DNA of 36,013 nt from Streptomyces alanosinicus (GCF_014650595.1 NZ_BMVG01000059.1:1-36013); one strand, 5' to 3'. Shown: positions 6,784 through 15,813, counted from the first letter of the stretch. The notes: generated from the sequence alone by a model not told the origin. Made by a program: numbers and translations.

Positions 6784-8766
6784 TCACACGCCGGTGATCG
6801 TCCACTCGTTGTTGGTGCTGGAGTTCGGCGTCCACATCACCGTCGTCGAGCCCACCGCGGTGCTGCCGCTGCCGTCGAGCGCGGTGCCGGTGCCCCGGTT
6901 GACGATCTGGTAGCGGTTGGCGCCGAGGCTGTTCAGCGACCACTGCTGGTTGGTGCCGCCGTTCCAGGCCGCCTGCCGGGCGGGGGCGCCGTTGGCGGAG
7001 TCGCCCCAGCTGTCGACGGCCATGCCGTTGGCGCGGTTCATGATGCGGCAGTAACCGTTGCCGAGGTCGATCAGCTGCCATTGCAGGTTGGCGCTGCCGT
7101 CGTAGTTCCACTGCTTGAGGTTGGAGCCGGATGCGACGTTGCCTCCGCTGTCGAGCACCAGTCCGCTGGTCACGTTGGCGATCTTCACCCAGGTCGTGGA
7201 GCCGCCCGGTGCGCCCAGGACGGGAATCTCACCGGAGAAGGTCAGTTTGACCGTGTACGCCAGGGCGCTGAACGGCGGGTTCGGCGAGGGCATGGCCAGG
7301 TGCAGGCCGGCGGCGTCCTGGGTCGGTGCGGGCAGGTCGACGTAGGTGCCGGCGGCGTTGTCGAGCAGTCGGGCGCGGGTCAGGCTGCTGAGGTTGATCT
7401 GGTTCGAGTTCAGCGTGGTGATCGTCATGGTGCCGCCCTGCCAGCCCAGCGCTGTGGCGTAGAGGACCTTGTTGTCCTGGCTTCGGGTGAACCGGATGTC
7501 CTGCGGTTTGCCGGCCACCGGTCCGCTGAACGCGCCTCCCCCCATCTTGGTGGGGCCCTCCCCGTAACTCGTCCAGGAGCGGGTGCCGTAGACCGCCTCT
7601 CCGAAGCGGCCGAGCCAGTCGCCCATGCCGAGCAGGATGGACTGCTGCCCGGAGGGGATGGTGCCGTCGGCCATCGGGGCGATGTTCAGCAGCATGGTGC
7701 CGCCCTTGCTGACCCGGTCGATCAGCGAGTGGAGCAGTGCCTGGGTGGAGTAGTAGCCGATGCCCACCGTGTAGCACCAGCTGGAGGAGGAGATGCTGTC
7801 GTCGGTCAGCCAGTAGGGGGTGAGCAGTCCTGCCGGGCCGCCGCGCTCGAAGTCGAAGACCTCGCCCTTGTTGTCGAACCCGTCCTTGTAGGTCGCGACG
7901 ACGTCCTTGTTCCAGGAGACGGCCCGGTTGTAATAGTACGCGAGGAACTGAAGCCGGTCCGATTCCTGCACCAGGCCGAGGTCGAAGTCCTGCCAGATCA
8001 GGTCGGGTTGGTACCCGTCGACGACCTCGACCAGCTTGTCGTACCAGAGCTGGTTCTCGGCGGCCGGGCCCTGCTGGCCGAACAGGACGCGCAGGGTCGG
8101 GTCCGACTGGTTCGGCACATGGTCGTAGTAGCCGTTGAAGTGGTAGGCGTGGTGGAGGGAAGCCATGAACTTCAGCCCCTGCCCGCGGACGGCCTGCGCG
8201 TGCAGCCCCACGAGGTCGAGCATAGGGCCGTGCCGAACCGAGTTCCACGGGTTGGAGCGGCTGTTCCACATGGAGAAGCCGTCGTGGTGCTCGGCGACCG
8301 GGCCGGCGAACCTCGCGCCCGCGGCCTTGAACAGCCGCGCCCAGGCGTTCGGGTCCCAGTCGCCGCCCCGGGAGGCGAGCTTCGGGGCGAACTGCACGTG
8401 GTTGCCGGCCTTGTCGCGGGCTCCGTCGATGAAGTTGTTGTACGGCCATACCGAGGGGTCGCCGTAGGTGGCGATGTGGTGCTGGTTCTCGGCCGAGCCG
8501 TTGATGTACATGTTGCGCGGATACCACTCGTTGCCGAACGCGGGGACGCTGAAGACGCCCCAGTGGTAGTAGATGCCGAACTTGGCGTCCTGGAACCAGG
8601 CCGGGGCGGGAGGGTGCTGGTCCACGGAGGGCCAGCTCGCGGTGTAGCTCGCGGGGCCGTCGGTCGCGGCGGCCTCGGGTGCGAAGCGCAGCATGCCGAA
8701 GGCCGTGGCCGCGCCGGCCGCCGCCAGCAGCCGGCGCCGGCTGATCGGGAGGGGGGAGGAAGTCAT
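6784..8766 (-). CDS. Secreted alpha-L-fucosidase (GH29) with ricin-type lectin domain
   Basis: 660 residues. The N-terminus ISRRRLLAAAGAATAFG is a Tat-type signal. The GH29 barrel covers about 45-400, with WFQDAKFGIYYHWGVFSVPA near 57-76, EHHDGFSMWNS near 159-169 and YQPDLIWQDFDLG near 252-264. Asp260 is the expected nucleophile position. A beta-sandwich (about 400-515) is followed by a C-terminal ricin-type domain (about 525-660; LVLDSGGNVASGSNLKQWNY, NQQWSLNSLGANRYQIVNRG). GH29 enzymes remove terminal alpha-L-fucose, for example from xyloglucan or glycoproteins. GAGAGGA lies 5 bases before the ATG. It sits 51 bases downstream of the alpha-galactosidase gene and 54 bases upstream of the esterase gene, fitting one transcript. 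Confidence 0.9.
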   Translation of the reverse strand: MTSSPLPISRRRLLAAAGAATAFGMLRFAPEAAATDGPASYTASWPSVDQHPPAPAWFQDAKFGIYYHWGVFSVPAFGNEWYPRNMYINGSAENQHHIATYGDPSVWPYNNFIDGARDKAGNHVQFAPKLASRGGDWDPNAWARLFKAAGARFAGPVAEHHDGFSMWNSRSNPWNSVRHGPMLDLVGLHAQAVRGQGLKFMASLHHAYHFNGYYDHVPNQSDPTLRVLFGQQGPAAENQLWYDKLVEVVDGYQPDLIWQDFDLGLVQESDRLQFLAYYYNRAVSWNKDVVATYKDGFDNKGEVFDFERGGPAGLLTPYWLTDDSISSSSWCYTVGIGYYSTQALLHSLIDRVSKGGTMLLNIAPMADGTIPSGQQSILLGMGDWLGRFGEAVYGTRSWTSYGEGPTKMGGGAFSGPVAGKPQDIRFTRSQDNKVLYATALGWQGGTMTITTLNSNQINLSSLTRARLLDNAAGTYVDLPAPTQDAAGLHLAMPSPNPPFSALAYTVKLTFSGEIPVLGAPGGSTTWVKIANVTSGLVLDSGGNVASGSNLKQWNYDGSANLQWQLIDLGNGYCRIMNRANGMAVDSWGDSANGAPARQAAWNGGTNQQWSLNSLGANRYQIVNRGTGTALDGSGSTAVGSTTVMWTPNSSTNNEWTITGV

Positions 8767-8817
8767 GCGGATCCTCTCAACGTCATCGACAGGGTGGGTG
8801 GCTCGGCCGTCACCGGA

Positions 8818-10464
8818 TCAGTTGAGCGTCCACTTCTGGTTGCTGCCGCCGTTGCAGGTCCACAGCTCGGCCAGGGCTCCGTCAGCCGTGGCCCCTCCCG
8901 TGACGTCCAGGCACAGGCCGGACTGGACGCCGGCGATCGTGCCGTTGGAGTTGAGCGACCACTGCTGGTTGGCCTGGCCGTTGCACGGCCAGATCTCCAC
9001 CTTCGTCCCCGGGGCGGTCTGGTTGTCGTAGGCGTCCAGGCACATCTGGCCGCTGCCGGAGTAGACGGTGAGCTGGTCGGATGCGGTATGTGTCCAGGTC
9101 TGGTTCGCGCCGCCGTTGCAGCTCCAGATCTCCACCTGGGTACCCGCCGTCGTGGTGGAGTTCGGTACGTCCAGGCACTTGCCCGCACCGACCGCGTGCA
9201 GCTCACCGGTCGCGCCGGTGCCGCCGCTGGTGCCGCCCGCGACCCGGTACATCACCGTGCCGTGCGCCGGTACCGAGGCGCTGATCGTGCCGGAGGTGGT
9301 CGAGGACGCGCCCGACCACAGGTCCGTCAGGGTGTAGGCGGACGCCCCGGTCTTCCCGATCGCGGCCGCGGTGGTGGTGATGGTCGCCGTCGAGTCCGTC
9401 TCGTTGAACAGCGCCACCGACACGTCCCCGCCGGCCAGCGGCTTGGCCAGCACGTCCAGGCCGCCCGAGGACGAGACCATGGTCCCCTGCTTGCCGAGGG
9501 TGTCCTGGTCGACCGCGATCACCCGGGAGTTGGTCAGCGTGGACAAGGTGTCCTCACTGGCCGAGGCTATGTTGGTGCCCGCGATCAGCGGCGCGGCCAT
9601 CTCCGCCCACAGACTGAACTCGCTGCGGCTCTCGGTCGCCGTCAGCGAGCCGTTGCCGACCTCCAGCATGTCCGGGTCGTTCCAGTGGCCGGGGCCCGCG
9701 TAGGAGGCCAGTCCCACGTTGCTGTGGAAGATCGACAGCATGCTGGAGTACGTGGGGGTGATGTCCCCGGTGGTGCGCCAGCTGTTGCCCACGCCCGCGC
9801 CCCAGGTCCACACGTTCTCCTGGCCCCAGTTGCACAGGCTGAACAGGATCGGCCGGCCGGTGGCCGCCAGGGCGTCCCGCATCGCGGTGTACCGGGTCCG
9901 CGCCGGTGCACCGGTGTTGTTGCAGTTGTCGTACTTCAGGTAGTCCACGCCCCACGACGCGAACGACTGCGCGTCCGTGGTCTCGTGCCCCAGGCTGCCC
10001 GGGTATCCCGCGCAGGTCTCGGTGCCCGCGTCCTCGTAGATCCCGAGCTTCAGCCCCAGCGAGTGCACGTAGTCCGCGGTTCCCTTGATGCCATCGGGGA
10101 ACTTGGCCGGGTCCGGCACCAGGTGTCCGCCGGAGTCACGGCTGTGGGTCATCCAGCAGTCGTCGATGTTGACGTACGAGTACCCCGCCGCCTGCATGCC
10201 GTTGGTGTGCATCGCCTGCGCGGTGGACTTGATCAGCGACTCGGAGACGTCGCAGCCGTACGCGTTCCAGTCGTTGAAGCCCATCTGCGGAGTCAGCGCG
10301 AGCCCGTTGCCGAGCGCCGCGGCGGGCTGCGCCGTGCCGAGGGAGAGGAGAGGGACGGCCACCATGAGCAGCAGGGCCGAGAACGCGAGCGCCAGGGTTC
10401 TGCGCAGCGACAGCAGCGGGGGCAGCGGCCGAAGGCGCCTTACTGTCACAGTGGCGGTGTGCAT
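8818..10464 (-). CDS. Secreted alpha-galactosidase (GH27) with ricin-type lectin domain
   Basis: 548 residues. There is a signal peptide (about 1-50, ending QPAAA). The GH27 barrel begins LALTPQMGFNDWNAYGCDVS. The nucleophile is Asp179 in YLKYDNC, the acid/base is probably Asp234 in WRTTGDI, and the substrate-binding loop GHWNDPDMLEVG is at 259-270. A C-terminal antiparallel beta domain (about 320-410) is followed by ricin B repeats (about 418-548). The enzyme removes alpha-1,6-galactose from galactomannan or raffinose-type sugars outside the cell. The lectin tail is closely similar to that of the GH54 enzyme at 14203, suggesting duplication or gene conversion. CAGGAG lies 10 bases before the ATG. 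A decayed arabinofuranosidase tail sits just upstream on the same strand. Confidence 0.92.
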   Translation of the reverse strand: MHTATVTVRRLRPLPPLLSLRRTLALAFSALLLMVAVPLLSLGTAQPAAALGNGLALTPQMGFNDWNAYGCDVSESLIKSTAQAMHTNGMQAAGYSYVNIDDCWMTHSRDSGGHLVPDPAKFPDGIKGTADYVHSLGLKLGIYEDAGTETCAGYPGSLGHETTDAQSFASWGVDYLKYDNCNNTGAPARTRYTAMRDALAATGRPILFSLCNWGQENVWTWGAGVGNSWRTTGDITPTYSSMLSIFHSNVGLASYAGPGHWNDPDMLEVGNGSLTATESRSEFSLWAEMAAPLIAGTNIASASEDTLSTLTNSRVIAVDQDTLGKQGTMVSSSGGLDVLAKPLAGGDVSVALFNETDSTATITTTAAAIGKTGASAYTLTDLWSGASSTTSGTISASVPAHGTVMYRVAGGTSGGTGATGELHAVGAGKCLDVPNSTTTAGTQVEIWSCNGGANQTWTHTASDQLTVYSGSGQMCLDAYDNQTAPGTKVEIWPCNGQANQQWSLNSNGTIAGVQSGLCLDVTGGATADGALAELWTCNGGSNQKWTLN

Positions 10465-10505
10465 AAGTCATCGACTCCTGCGGTGAGTTGGAAAGCTGAC
10501 GGAGC

Positions 10506-10673
10506 TCAGCGTTGGTCGGCGGCGGTGACGTCGGCCTGGGCCGCGTCGTCGGTCGCGCCGGAGGGGGAGCCGGCGACGATGGCTCCCTCGTAGCAGGTAC
10601 CGGAGCTCAGGTCGGTGCCGCCCCCGGGCCTGGAGCGGTCGCCGTCGCCCAGGACGATGGCTTCCTGCGGGGC
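10506..10673 (-). pseudogene. C-terminal remnant of a GH54 arabinofuranosidase catalytic domain
   Basis: The minus strand reads APQEAIVLGDGDRSRPGGGT, DLSSGTCYEGAIVAGSPSGA and TDDAAQADVTAADQR, then stop. It aligns with the last 55 residues of the catalytic domain in the intact GH54 gene at 14203 (GAIILGTGGDNSKGAQGTFY, EGVMTSGYPSDATENAVQAN). The upstream part of the frame has no GH54 sequence, so everything before this tail, including the catalytic Glu, is lost. It sits between the GH10 and GH27 genes, 41 bases before the GH27 start. Confidence 0.7.
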
Positions 10674-10734
10674 TCCGAACGGCGTCGAGCGCTTCCGTCG
10701 GCGTGGCCGAGAGCACGCACAGGGAGCACTCAGA

Positions 10735-10780
10735 CATCCCATGTCACATAGTGATCCCATAGAGCCCAACTCCCTGTCAA
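10735..10780 (-). promoter_or_regulatory. Possible promoter/operator upstream of the GH54 relic and alpha-galactosidase
   Basis: On the minus strand a TTGACA hexamer occupies 10780-10775. Downstream of it are two copies of a TCCCAT-containing motif on the plus strand (CATCCCATGT 10735-10744, GATCCCATAG 10753-10762), with another TCCCATGT further upstream (10816-10823). This AT-richer patch is the only obvious regulatory-looking stretch between the xylanase stop and the alpha-galactosidase start. No convincing -10 is seen and the binding protein is unknown. Confidence 0.35.
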
Positions 10781-10920
10781 TAGAGGTGACTTGGCGATTG
10801 AGAGACCAATACGTCCCATGTCCGGCCTCTGCTGAGACTGCAATGACGGCATGTCGAAACCCGCGTCCGGATACGGCCGCCGTACCGGGCGCGGGTGTTC
10901 GTTCCCTGGGCGCGACTACG

Positions 10921-12390
10921 TCACCTGAGGGTCCAGTGCTGGTTGGCGCCCCCGTTGGAGTCCCAGACCTGGACGGGGCTCCCGTTGGCGCCCTGCCCAC
11001 TCACGACTTCCAGCGCCCGGCCGGAAGCGACGTTGGTCAGCGTGTACGAACCGTCGCCGTTCCGGCTCGCCCGCCAGTGCTGGTTCGCACGGCCGTTGGC
11101 GTCCCAGATCTCCATCCGCGTGCCGTTGCCCGTCTGACCGCCCGGCTCGTCCAGGGTCCGCCCGCTGCCGACATTTGTCAGCGTGTAGGAACCATCGCTG
11201 TTCCGGCTCGCCCGCCACTGCTGGTTCGCACCGCCGTTGGCGTCCCAGACCTGCAGGGACGTACCGTTCGCCGTCTGCCCGCCCGGCACGTCCAACACCC
11301 GCCCCGCGGCGACGTCGGTCAGCGAGTACACCGTTCCCGGGACGATGCCACCCGAGTTCCCCGTACCACCGCCCAGGGCGGACAGGACGGCGTCGTAGGC
11401 GGGCTTCTTGTTCCCGCCCGTATCGAACAGCAGCGGGTTCTCCCCTGTCCGCCACGAGTCGCTGTCCCTGATCCCCCACACCGTCATGCCGGTGCAGCGG
11501 GCGACGTTCATGCACGCCTTGACAGTGTTCGCGTACGCCGTGGGCGACGCCTGCGCGATGTCCAGCTCGGTGATCTGTACGTCGACGCCGAGCGAGGCGA
11601 AGTTCGACAACGTGGTCTGGAACCCGGCGGGCGGTCCGCCGGTGCCGAAGTGGGACTGGAAGCCGACGCAGTCGATGGGCACTCCGCGCGCCTTGAAGTC
11701 CCGCACCATGGTGTAGACACCCTGGGTCTTGGCGTCCGACCAGTTCTCGATGTTGTAGTCGTTGTAGCAGAGCTTGGCCGCCGGGTCGGCCGCCCGTGCG
11801 GTGCGGAAGGCCTGCTCGATGAAGCCGTTGCCCAGCACGTTCTGGAAGACCGAACTACGGTGCTGGCCGCTGCCGCCGTCGGCGAAGGCTTCGTTGACCA
11901 CGTCCCAGGCGTAGATCCTGCCCTTGAAGTGGTTCATCTCGGTGGTGATGTGGTTGTCCATCACGCTGCGCAGCGTGTTCGCGTCGGTGATGGAGCTGAC
12001 CCAGCCGGGCAGTTGGGAGTGCCAGACCAGCGTGTGGCCGCGCATCCGCTGGCCGTGCGCGGTGGCGTGGTTGACGATCTGGTCGGCCGGGCCGAAGTTG
12101 AAGTTGCCGCGGGAGGGTTCGGTGGTGTCCCACTTCATCTCGTTCTCCGGGGTGATCATGTTGAATTCCCGGTCGAGAATCGTGGAGTACGTCGAGTCGC
12201 CGAGCTTTCCGGCGGCCACGGCCGTGCCGAAATAGCGGCCGCTGCCGGCTGCCGCCGCGCCCAGCGTGCTGGAAGCCGCATGGGCGGCGGGGGCCGCCGT
12301 CCCGGCCACGGCCAGTACCGCGGCGGCTGTCAAACCGGTGGCCGAGGCCAGGACCTTGCCCAGTCGGGGCCACTCGTTGAACCAGGACAT
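10921..12390 (-). CDS. Secreted endo-1,4-beta-xylanase (GH10) with ricin-type lectin domain
   Basis: 489 residues. There is a signal peptide ending PAAHA (about 1-38). The GH10 barrel (about 40-345) includes FNMITPENEMKWDTTEPSRG, the acid/base Glu167 in WDVVNEAF and the nucleophile Glu275 in ITELDI. A short Gly-rich linker leads to three ricin B repeats (about 360-489), each with DGSYTLTNV and QxW-type signatures (NQQWRASRNSDGSYTL). It is laid out like Streptomyces XlnA/FXYN xylanases with CBM13. It cuts the xylan backbone outside the cell. GAGGAG lies 11 bases before the ATG. It follows the SGNH esterase gene by 75 bases on the same strand. Confidence 0.93.
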   Translation of the reverse strand: MSWFNEWPRLGKVLASATGLTAAAVLAVAGTAAPAAHAASSTLGAAAAGSGRYFGTAVAAGKLGDSTYSTILDREFNMITPENEMKWDTTEPSRGNFNFGPADQIVNHATAHGQRMRGHTLVWHSQLPGWVSSITDANTLRSVMDNHITTEMNHFKGRIYAWDVVNEAFADGGSGQHRSSVFQNVLGNGFIEQAFRTARAADPAAKLCYNDYNIENWSDAKTQGVYTMVRDFKARGVPIDCVGFQSHFGTGGPPAGFQTTLSNFASLGVDVQITELDIAQASPTAYANTVKACMNVARCTGMTVWGIRDSDSWRTGENPLLFDTGGNKKPAYDAVLSALGGGTGNSGGIVPGTVYSLTDVAAGRVLDVPGGQTANGTSLQVWDANGGANQQWRASRNSDGSYTLTNVGSGRTLDEPGGQTGNGTRMEIWDANGRANQHWRASRNGDGSYTLTNVASGRALEVVSGQGANGSPVQVWDSNGGANQHWTLR

Positions 12391-12465
12391 GATGGATCAA
12401 TCTCCTCGCGTGTGGGGGGGACGCCGATCACGAGACAGGCATCTTGTGGAGTCGGTCCACGAGGC

Positions 12466-13602
12466 TCAGGAAACCGGCAGAGCGGTCCACTGCTGGTTGG
12501 CACCGCCGTTACAGTCCCAAAGGATCAGTTGCGTACCGTCGGTGGCGGACGCACCGGGGTCGTCGAGGCAGCGGCCGGAGACCGGGTTGCGGTAACCGCC
12601 GTTGTACGCCTGCCACTGCTGGTTGGCGCCGCCGTTGCAGTCCCAGATCTCGATCTTGGTGCCGTTGGCGGTACCACCGCCCGTGGCGTCGAGGCACTTC
12701 CCGAGCGCCCGCACGGTGCCGTCCGAGCGCGCGGACCACCACTGCGCGTCGGCGCCGTCGCACGACCAGATCTGCGCGGCGGTCCCGTTGGCGCTGTTGC
12801 CGCCGTTGACGTCCAGGCACTTCCCCGCGACCCCGGAGTGCACCGGCCCGCCCGCGGAGACCGGCGGCTTGATCCAGCCTGCCGCGTCCGCGGCCTGGAC
12901 TCCGGCGTTGAAGGCGTCCGCCATCTTGGTGTAGCCGTTGTCGTTGGGGTGCAAGGGGTCCGACAGGTCCGCGGTGGTGAGAGCGCTCATGTCCACCAGG
13001 CGCACATGCTTGCCGGCCGCCTGCTCGGCCTGGACGATGCCGGGCAGCTTGGCGTTGAACGCGGGGCGGGTGGCCTCCTCGGTGCCGCTGGTGGAGACGA
13101 TCACGGTGCCGACGAGGACGGTCGCGTCAGGGGCGCCGGCAGTGATCCGGTCGATGAGCGCATGGAGCCGTTCGGCGGCGGGCTCAGCCTGAGAGCCGCC
13201 GTTCAGATCATTGGTGCCGATCTCCAGGGTGATCACGTTGGGCCGGTACCGGGCCAGCACGGAGTCCGCGATGCCGGCTATCTCGCCGATATGCCAGCCG
13301 GAGTGGCCTTCGTTGTCCGGGTCGGACATCGTGCCGTTGCGGCCCGACCCCACGAAGTCCAGGGCATGCCCCTCGGCCGCCAACCGGTTCCACAGGAAGC
13401 CCCGGTAGCCGTCCCCGGACGGGCTGCCGACGCCCCAGGTGATCGAGTCGCCCAACGGCATCAGCCGCAAGGGGGCGGGCGCGGCGGCGCGCACGGCGGG
13501 CGCCGGCACCCCGGTGCCGGCGGCAGCGGCGGCGGGCAGTGCGGCGCCCATGCCGAGCGCGGCCGTCAGCGCCGCGGCCAGAGGTACCGAGTACTTCTTC
13601 AT
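12466..13602 (-). CDS. Secreted SGNH/GDSL esterase (CE3-like) with ricin-type lectin domain
   Basis: 378 residues from ATG 13602. This start is preferred over the ATG at 13608 because GAGGA (13613-13609) lies 6 bases upstream of it and abuts the other. There is a signal peptide (about 1-28). The SGNH hydrolase domain (about 45-245) has block I GDSITWG (Ser53), block III IGTNDL (Asn131) and block V DPLHPND (Asp216, His219). A ricin domain follows at about 252-378 with three CLD/QxW repeats. The architecture matches CE3-type acetyl-xylan esterases, and the adjacent GH10 xylanase supports deacetylation of xylan. Substrate is inferred, not shown. Upstream lies a decayed beta-helix gene. Confidence 0.88.
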   Translation of the reverse strand: MKKYSVPLAAALTAALGMGAALPAAAAAGTGVPAPAVRAAAPAPLRLMPLGDSITWGVGSPSGDGYRGFLWNRLAAEGHALDFVGSGRNGTMSDPDNEGHSGWHIGEIAGIADSVLARYRPNVITLEIGTNDLNGGSQAEPAAERLHALIDRITAGAPDATVLVGTVIVSTSGTEEATRPAFNAKLPGIVQAEQAAGKHVRLVDMSALTTADLSDPLHPNDNGYTKMADAFNAGVQAADAAGWIKPPVSAGGPVHSGVAGKCLDVNGGNSANGTAAQIWSCDGADAQWWSARSDGTVRALGKCLDATGGGTANGTKIEIWDCNGGANQQWQAYNGGYRNPVSGRCLDDPGASATDGTQLILWDCNGGANQQWTALPVS

Positions 13603-13624
13603 GTGCATTCCTCACGAGTGGGGG

Positions 13625-14106
13625 AAAGTAGCGGGGTGAACAAGCTGCCGCTCCGGAAGGCGTACGAGCCGTCGGACTGCTGTAGCGCAGCCACAGGCTG
13701 TTGGCCGCTCCGCCCAGGGCCTGCTGCACGATGTCGGGGGGCGGCGGCCGTGGAGCTGCCCGACACGGCGACCACCGGAGTTCTGCGCCTGCACTGCCCG
13801 TAACCACCTGCGGGCGGCACGAAGGGGAACTGCTGGCCCGCCGTCCTGGCTGCCGCCCGGGGCGTGGACGCCCCAGCCCCAGCCGATGTCGATCCCGTCG
13901 TAGGGCAGGTGGTCGTTCCGGCCGCCGTCGGCGGAGCCGGAGGTCAGTGGCTTGGACAGCCGGTGCGTGCCACCGGCGAGATGGACGACGACGTTCACGT
14001 CGGCCGAGAGCCGGTGCGCGGGCTGCCGCGCCTGGTCGATGGTGGCGAACGGCTGCCCGGGGCGGCCCACAGGCCACGGAGCGCTCTGGCTCTGGACATG
14101 CTCATC
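13625..14106 (-). pseudogene. Wrecked right-handed beta-helix protein gene
   Basis: Minus-strand frames give PFATIDQARQPAHRLSADVN then VVVHLAGGTHRLSKPLTSGS (about 14053-13935) followed directly by YDGIDIGWGWGVHAPGGSQD (about 13900-13840). The first part is the N-terminal start of secreted right-handed parallel beta-helix (GH141-like) proteins. The second normally lies hundreds of residues later, so a large internal deletion has joined them. The remaining stretch toward 13625 is in mixed frames (LGGAANSLWLRYSS; DGSYAFRSGS) and may derive from a lectin-like tail. No working product is possible. Confidence 0.55.
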
Positions 14107-14202
14107 CTCCGGTGCCGGCAGGTGTGGTCCCGTGGTGTCGAGGCCTGGTGGCGAGCGGTTCGTGACCGGCGGTGAGCCGGCCGCGAACCGGAGCCGTTCA
14201 GG

Positions 14203-15813
14203 TCAGTTGAGGCTCCATCGCTGGTTGGATCCGCCGTTGCACGGCCACAGTTCCGCCAGGGCGCCGTTGGCCGTGGAGGCGCCGGTGACGTCGAGGCAGA
14301 GTCCGGACTGGGTGCCGGTGAGGGTGCCGTCGGAGTTGAGCTGCCATTGCTGGTTGGCGCCGCCATTGCACGGCCAGGTCTCCACCTTGGTGCCGGCGGA
14401 CGTCTGGTTGTCGTACGCGTCCAGGCACATGTGGCTGCTGCCGCTGTAGACGGTCAGCTGGTTGGACGACGTGCGGGTCCAGGTCTGGTTGGCGCCGCCG
14501 CCGCAGTCCCAGATCTGCAGCTGTGTGCCGGCCGCGGTGGACGAGTTCGGCACGTCCAGGCACTTGCCCGCGCCCACCGCGTGCAGCGCGCCGGTGCTCG
14601 TCCCGCCTCCGGAAGACGAATTGCTGTATCCGGCCGCGGTGATGTTGGCCTGGACGGCGTTCTCGGTCGCGTCCGACGGGTAGCCGGAGGTCATCACCCC
14701 TTCGTAGAAGGTGCCTTGGGCGCCCTTGCTGTTGTCGCCGCCGGTGCCCAGGATGATGGCCCCCTGTTTGCGCATCGGGTTGTAGCCCGACACGTTGGGA
14801 CGGGGCCCGTCGTAGAAGGTGGACAGCCCGCCGGACTGCGCGTTGCCGCCACGGATCGCCCAGTGGTTCGCCCCGCCCTTGATGATGGCGGTCGTGTACC
14901 GGTGGTCGATGGACGGATCGCCCGCGTTGTAGTGCTGGTTGACTCCGGAGAACAGCCCGTTCTCCAGGTCGGCCATGATCCACGGGCCGTTGCCCGAACC
15001 ATAGCCCCAGACCCTGATGTTGCCGAAGTAGATGGCCTCCATGGTGCCGTTGCCGTCGTCGTTGCTGTTCGTCTCGGCGTTGCCGTAGTCGAAGCAGCAA
15101 CCGCCGTTGTAGTGCGTGCCGTCGAAGATCGCGTACATGCCCTCGGGGCTGTCCCCGGTGGCGATGCCATTGGTGTGGTTGTTCCGGTAACCGGTGCCGG
15201 GCGCCACGAAGACGCCGTAAGCCTTGTGACCGCCCACCGTGGTGGGCGCGGCGGTCGCGTTCGCGAGGTTGTCGGGCCCGCCCGCGGCGCCGCCCGCGGG
15301 CGCCTGGGTGAGGTTGTTGCCACGGCCGGACTGGTCGTAGACGATCGTTATCAGGCACGTCGTCCCCGAGCAGAACGAGTCCTGGGCGGCGGCGTCGGCA
15401 TACCCGCCCGCGCTCAGGACGCCGATGTCCCGGGTGGTGTTGTCCGAGCCGCGCCGGACCTGGTAAAGCGGCCCGTCGTACGAGGCGTACAGCGCCCGCG
15501 TCGTGCTGTGCGCCGCCACACAGGGCGTACCGCCCGCCGCGTAGATGTCGCACGGCCCGGAGGTGGCGGCCCGAGCTGTGCCGGCCGTGGCCGTGGCGCC
15601 GATCAGAGCTCCGGCGACGAGTGCGACCGCGGCCCCCACCCGGGCGACCACGGTCCGCCGAGAGCGCCGAGAGCGGAGCGAGCTTGCCGGCGGGGCGACG
15701 TATGCCTGATCCGGCACGCTTTCCGGCCTGCCACGACGTCGTACCGACCCGAGTAACAGCCGGACGCCACCGCGGCCGGACAGCAGTTGGCGTCTTGCAC
15801 GTACGGTGCCCAT
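14203..15813 (-). CDS. Secreted alpha-L-arabinofuranosidase B (GH54 catalytic domain) with ricin-type lectin domain
   Basis: 536 residues from ATG 15813, which follows GGGGAG by 5 bases. A long basic N-terminus (about 1-55) leads to a twin-arginine-like signal (RRSRRTVVARVGAAVALVAG, cleavage near 82). The catalytic beta-sandwich (about 85-395) has GPCDIYAAGGTPCVAAHSTT, the Glu284 nucleophile position in MADLENGLFSG and the Asp381 acid/base position in GYPSDATENAVQ. Instead of the fungal CBM42, a ricin B domain occupies about 408-536. It releases arabinose side chains from arabinoxylan. The lectin tail closely resembles that of the GH27 gene. The upstream region carries several LacI-type palindromes. 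Confidence 0.9.
   Translation of the reverse strand: MGTVRARRQLLSGRGGVRLLLGSVRRRGRPESVPDQAYVAPPASSLRSRRSRRTVVARVGAAVALVAGALIGATATAGTARAATSGPCDIYAAGGTPCVAAHSTTRALYASYDGPLYQVRRGSDNTTRDIGVLSAGGYADAAAQDSFCSGTTCLITIVYDQSGRGNNLTQAPAGGAAGGPDNLANATAAPTTVGGHKAYGVFVAPGTGYRNNHTNGIATGDSPEGMYAIFDGTHYNGGCCFDYGNAETNSNDDGNGTMEAIYFGNIRVWGYGSGNGPWIMADLENGLFSGVNQHYNAGDPSIDHRYTTAIIKGGANHWAIRGGNAQSGGLSTFYDGPRPNVSGYNPMRKQGAIILGTGGDNSKGAQGTFYEGVMTSGYPSDATENAVQANITAAGYSNSSSGGGTSTGALHAVGAGKCLDVPNSSTAAGTQLQIWDCGGGANQTWTRTSSNQLTVYSGSSHMCLDAYDNQTSAGTKVETWPCNGGANQQWQLNSDGTLTGTQSGLCLDVTGASTANGALAELWPCNGGSNQRWSLN

Noticed and set aside
6748..10593. A 1281-codon open frame on the plus strand
   Set aside because: It lies antisense to the GH29 and GH27 genes, whose domains and catalytic motifs are clear. 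Long antisense frames are expected in DNA with such high third-position GC. Its translation is low-complexity Val/Gly/Arg/His sequence.
10615..13803. A 1062-codon open frame on the plus strand
   Set aside because: It is antisense to the GH10 and SGNH genes and shows the repetitive LLVGAAV-type shadow of the ricin repeats.
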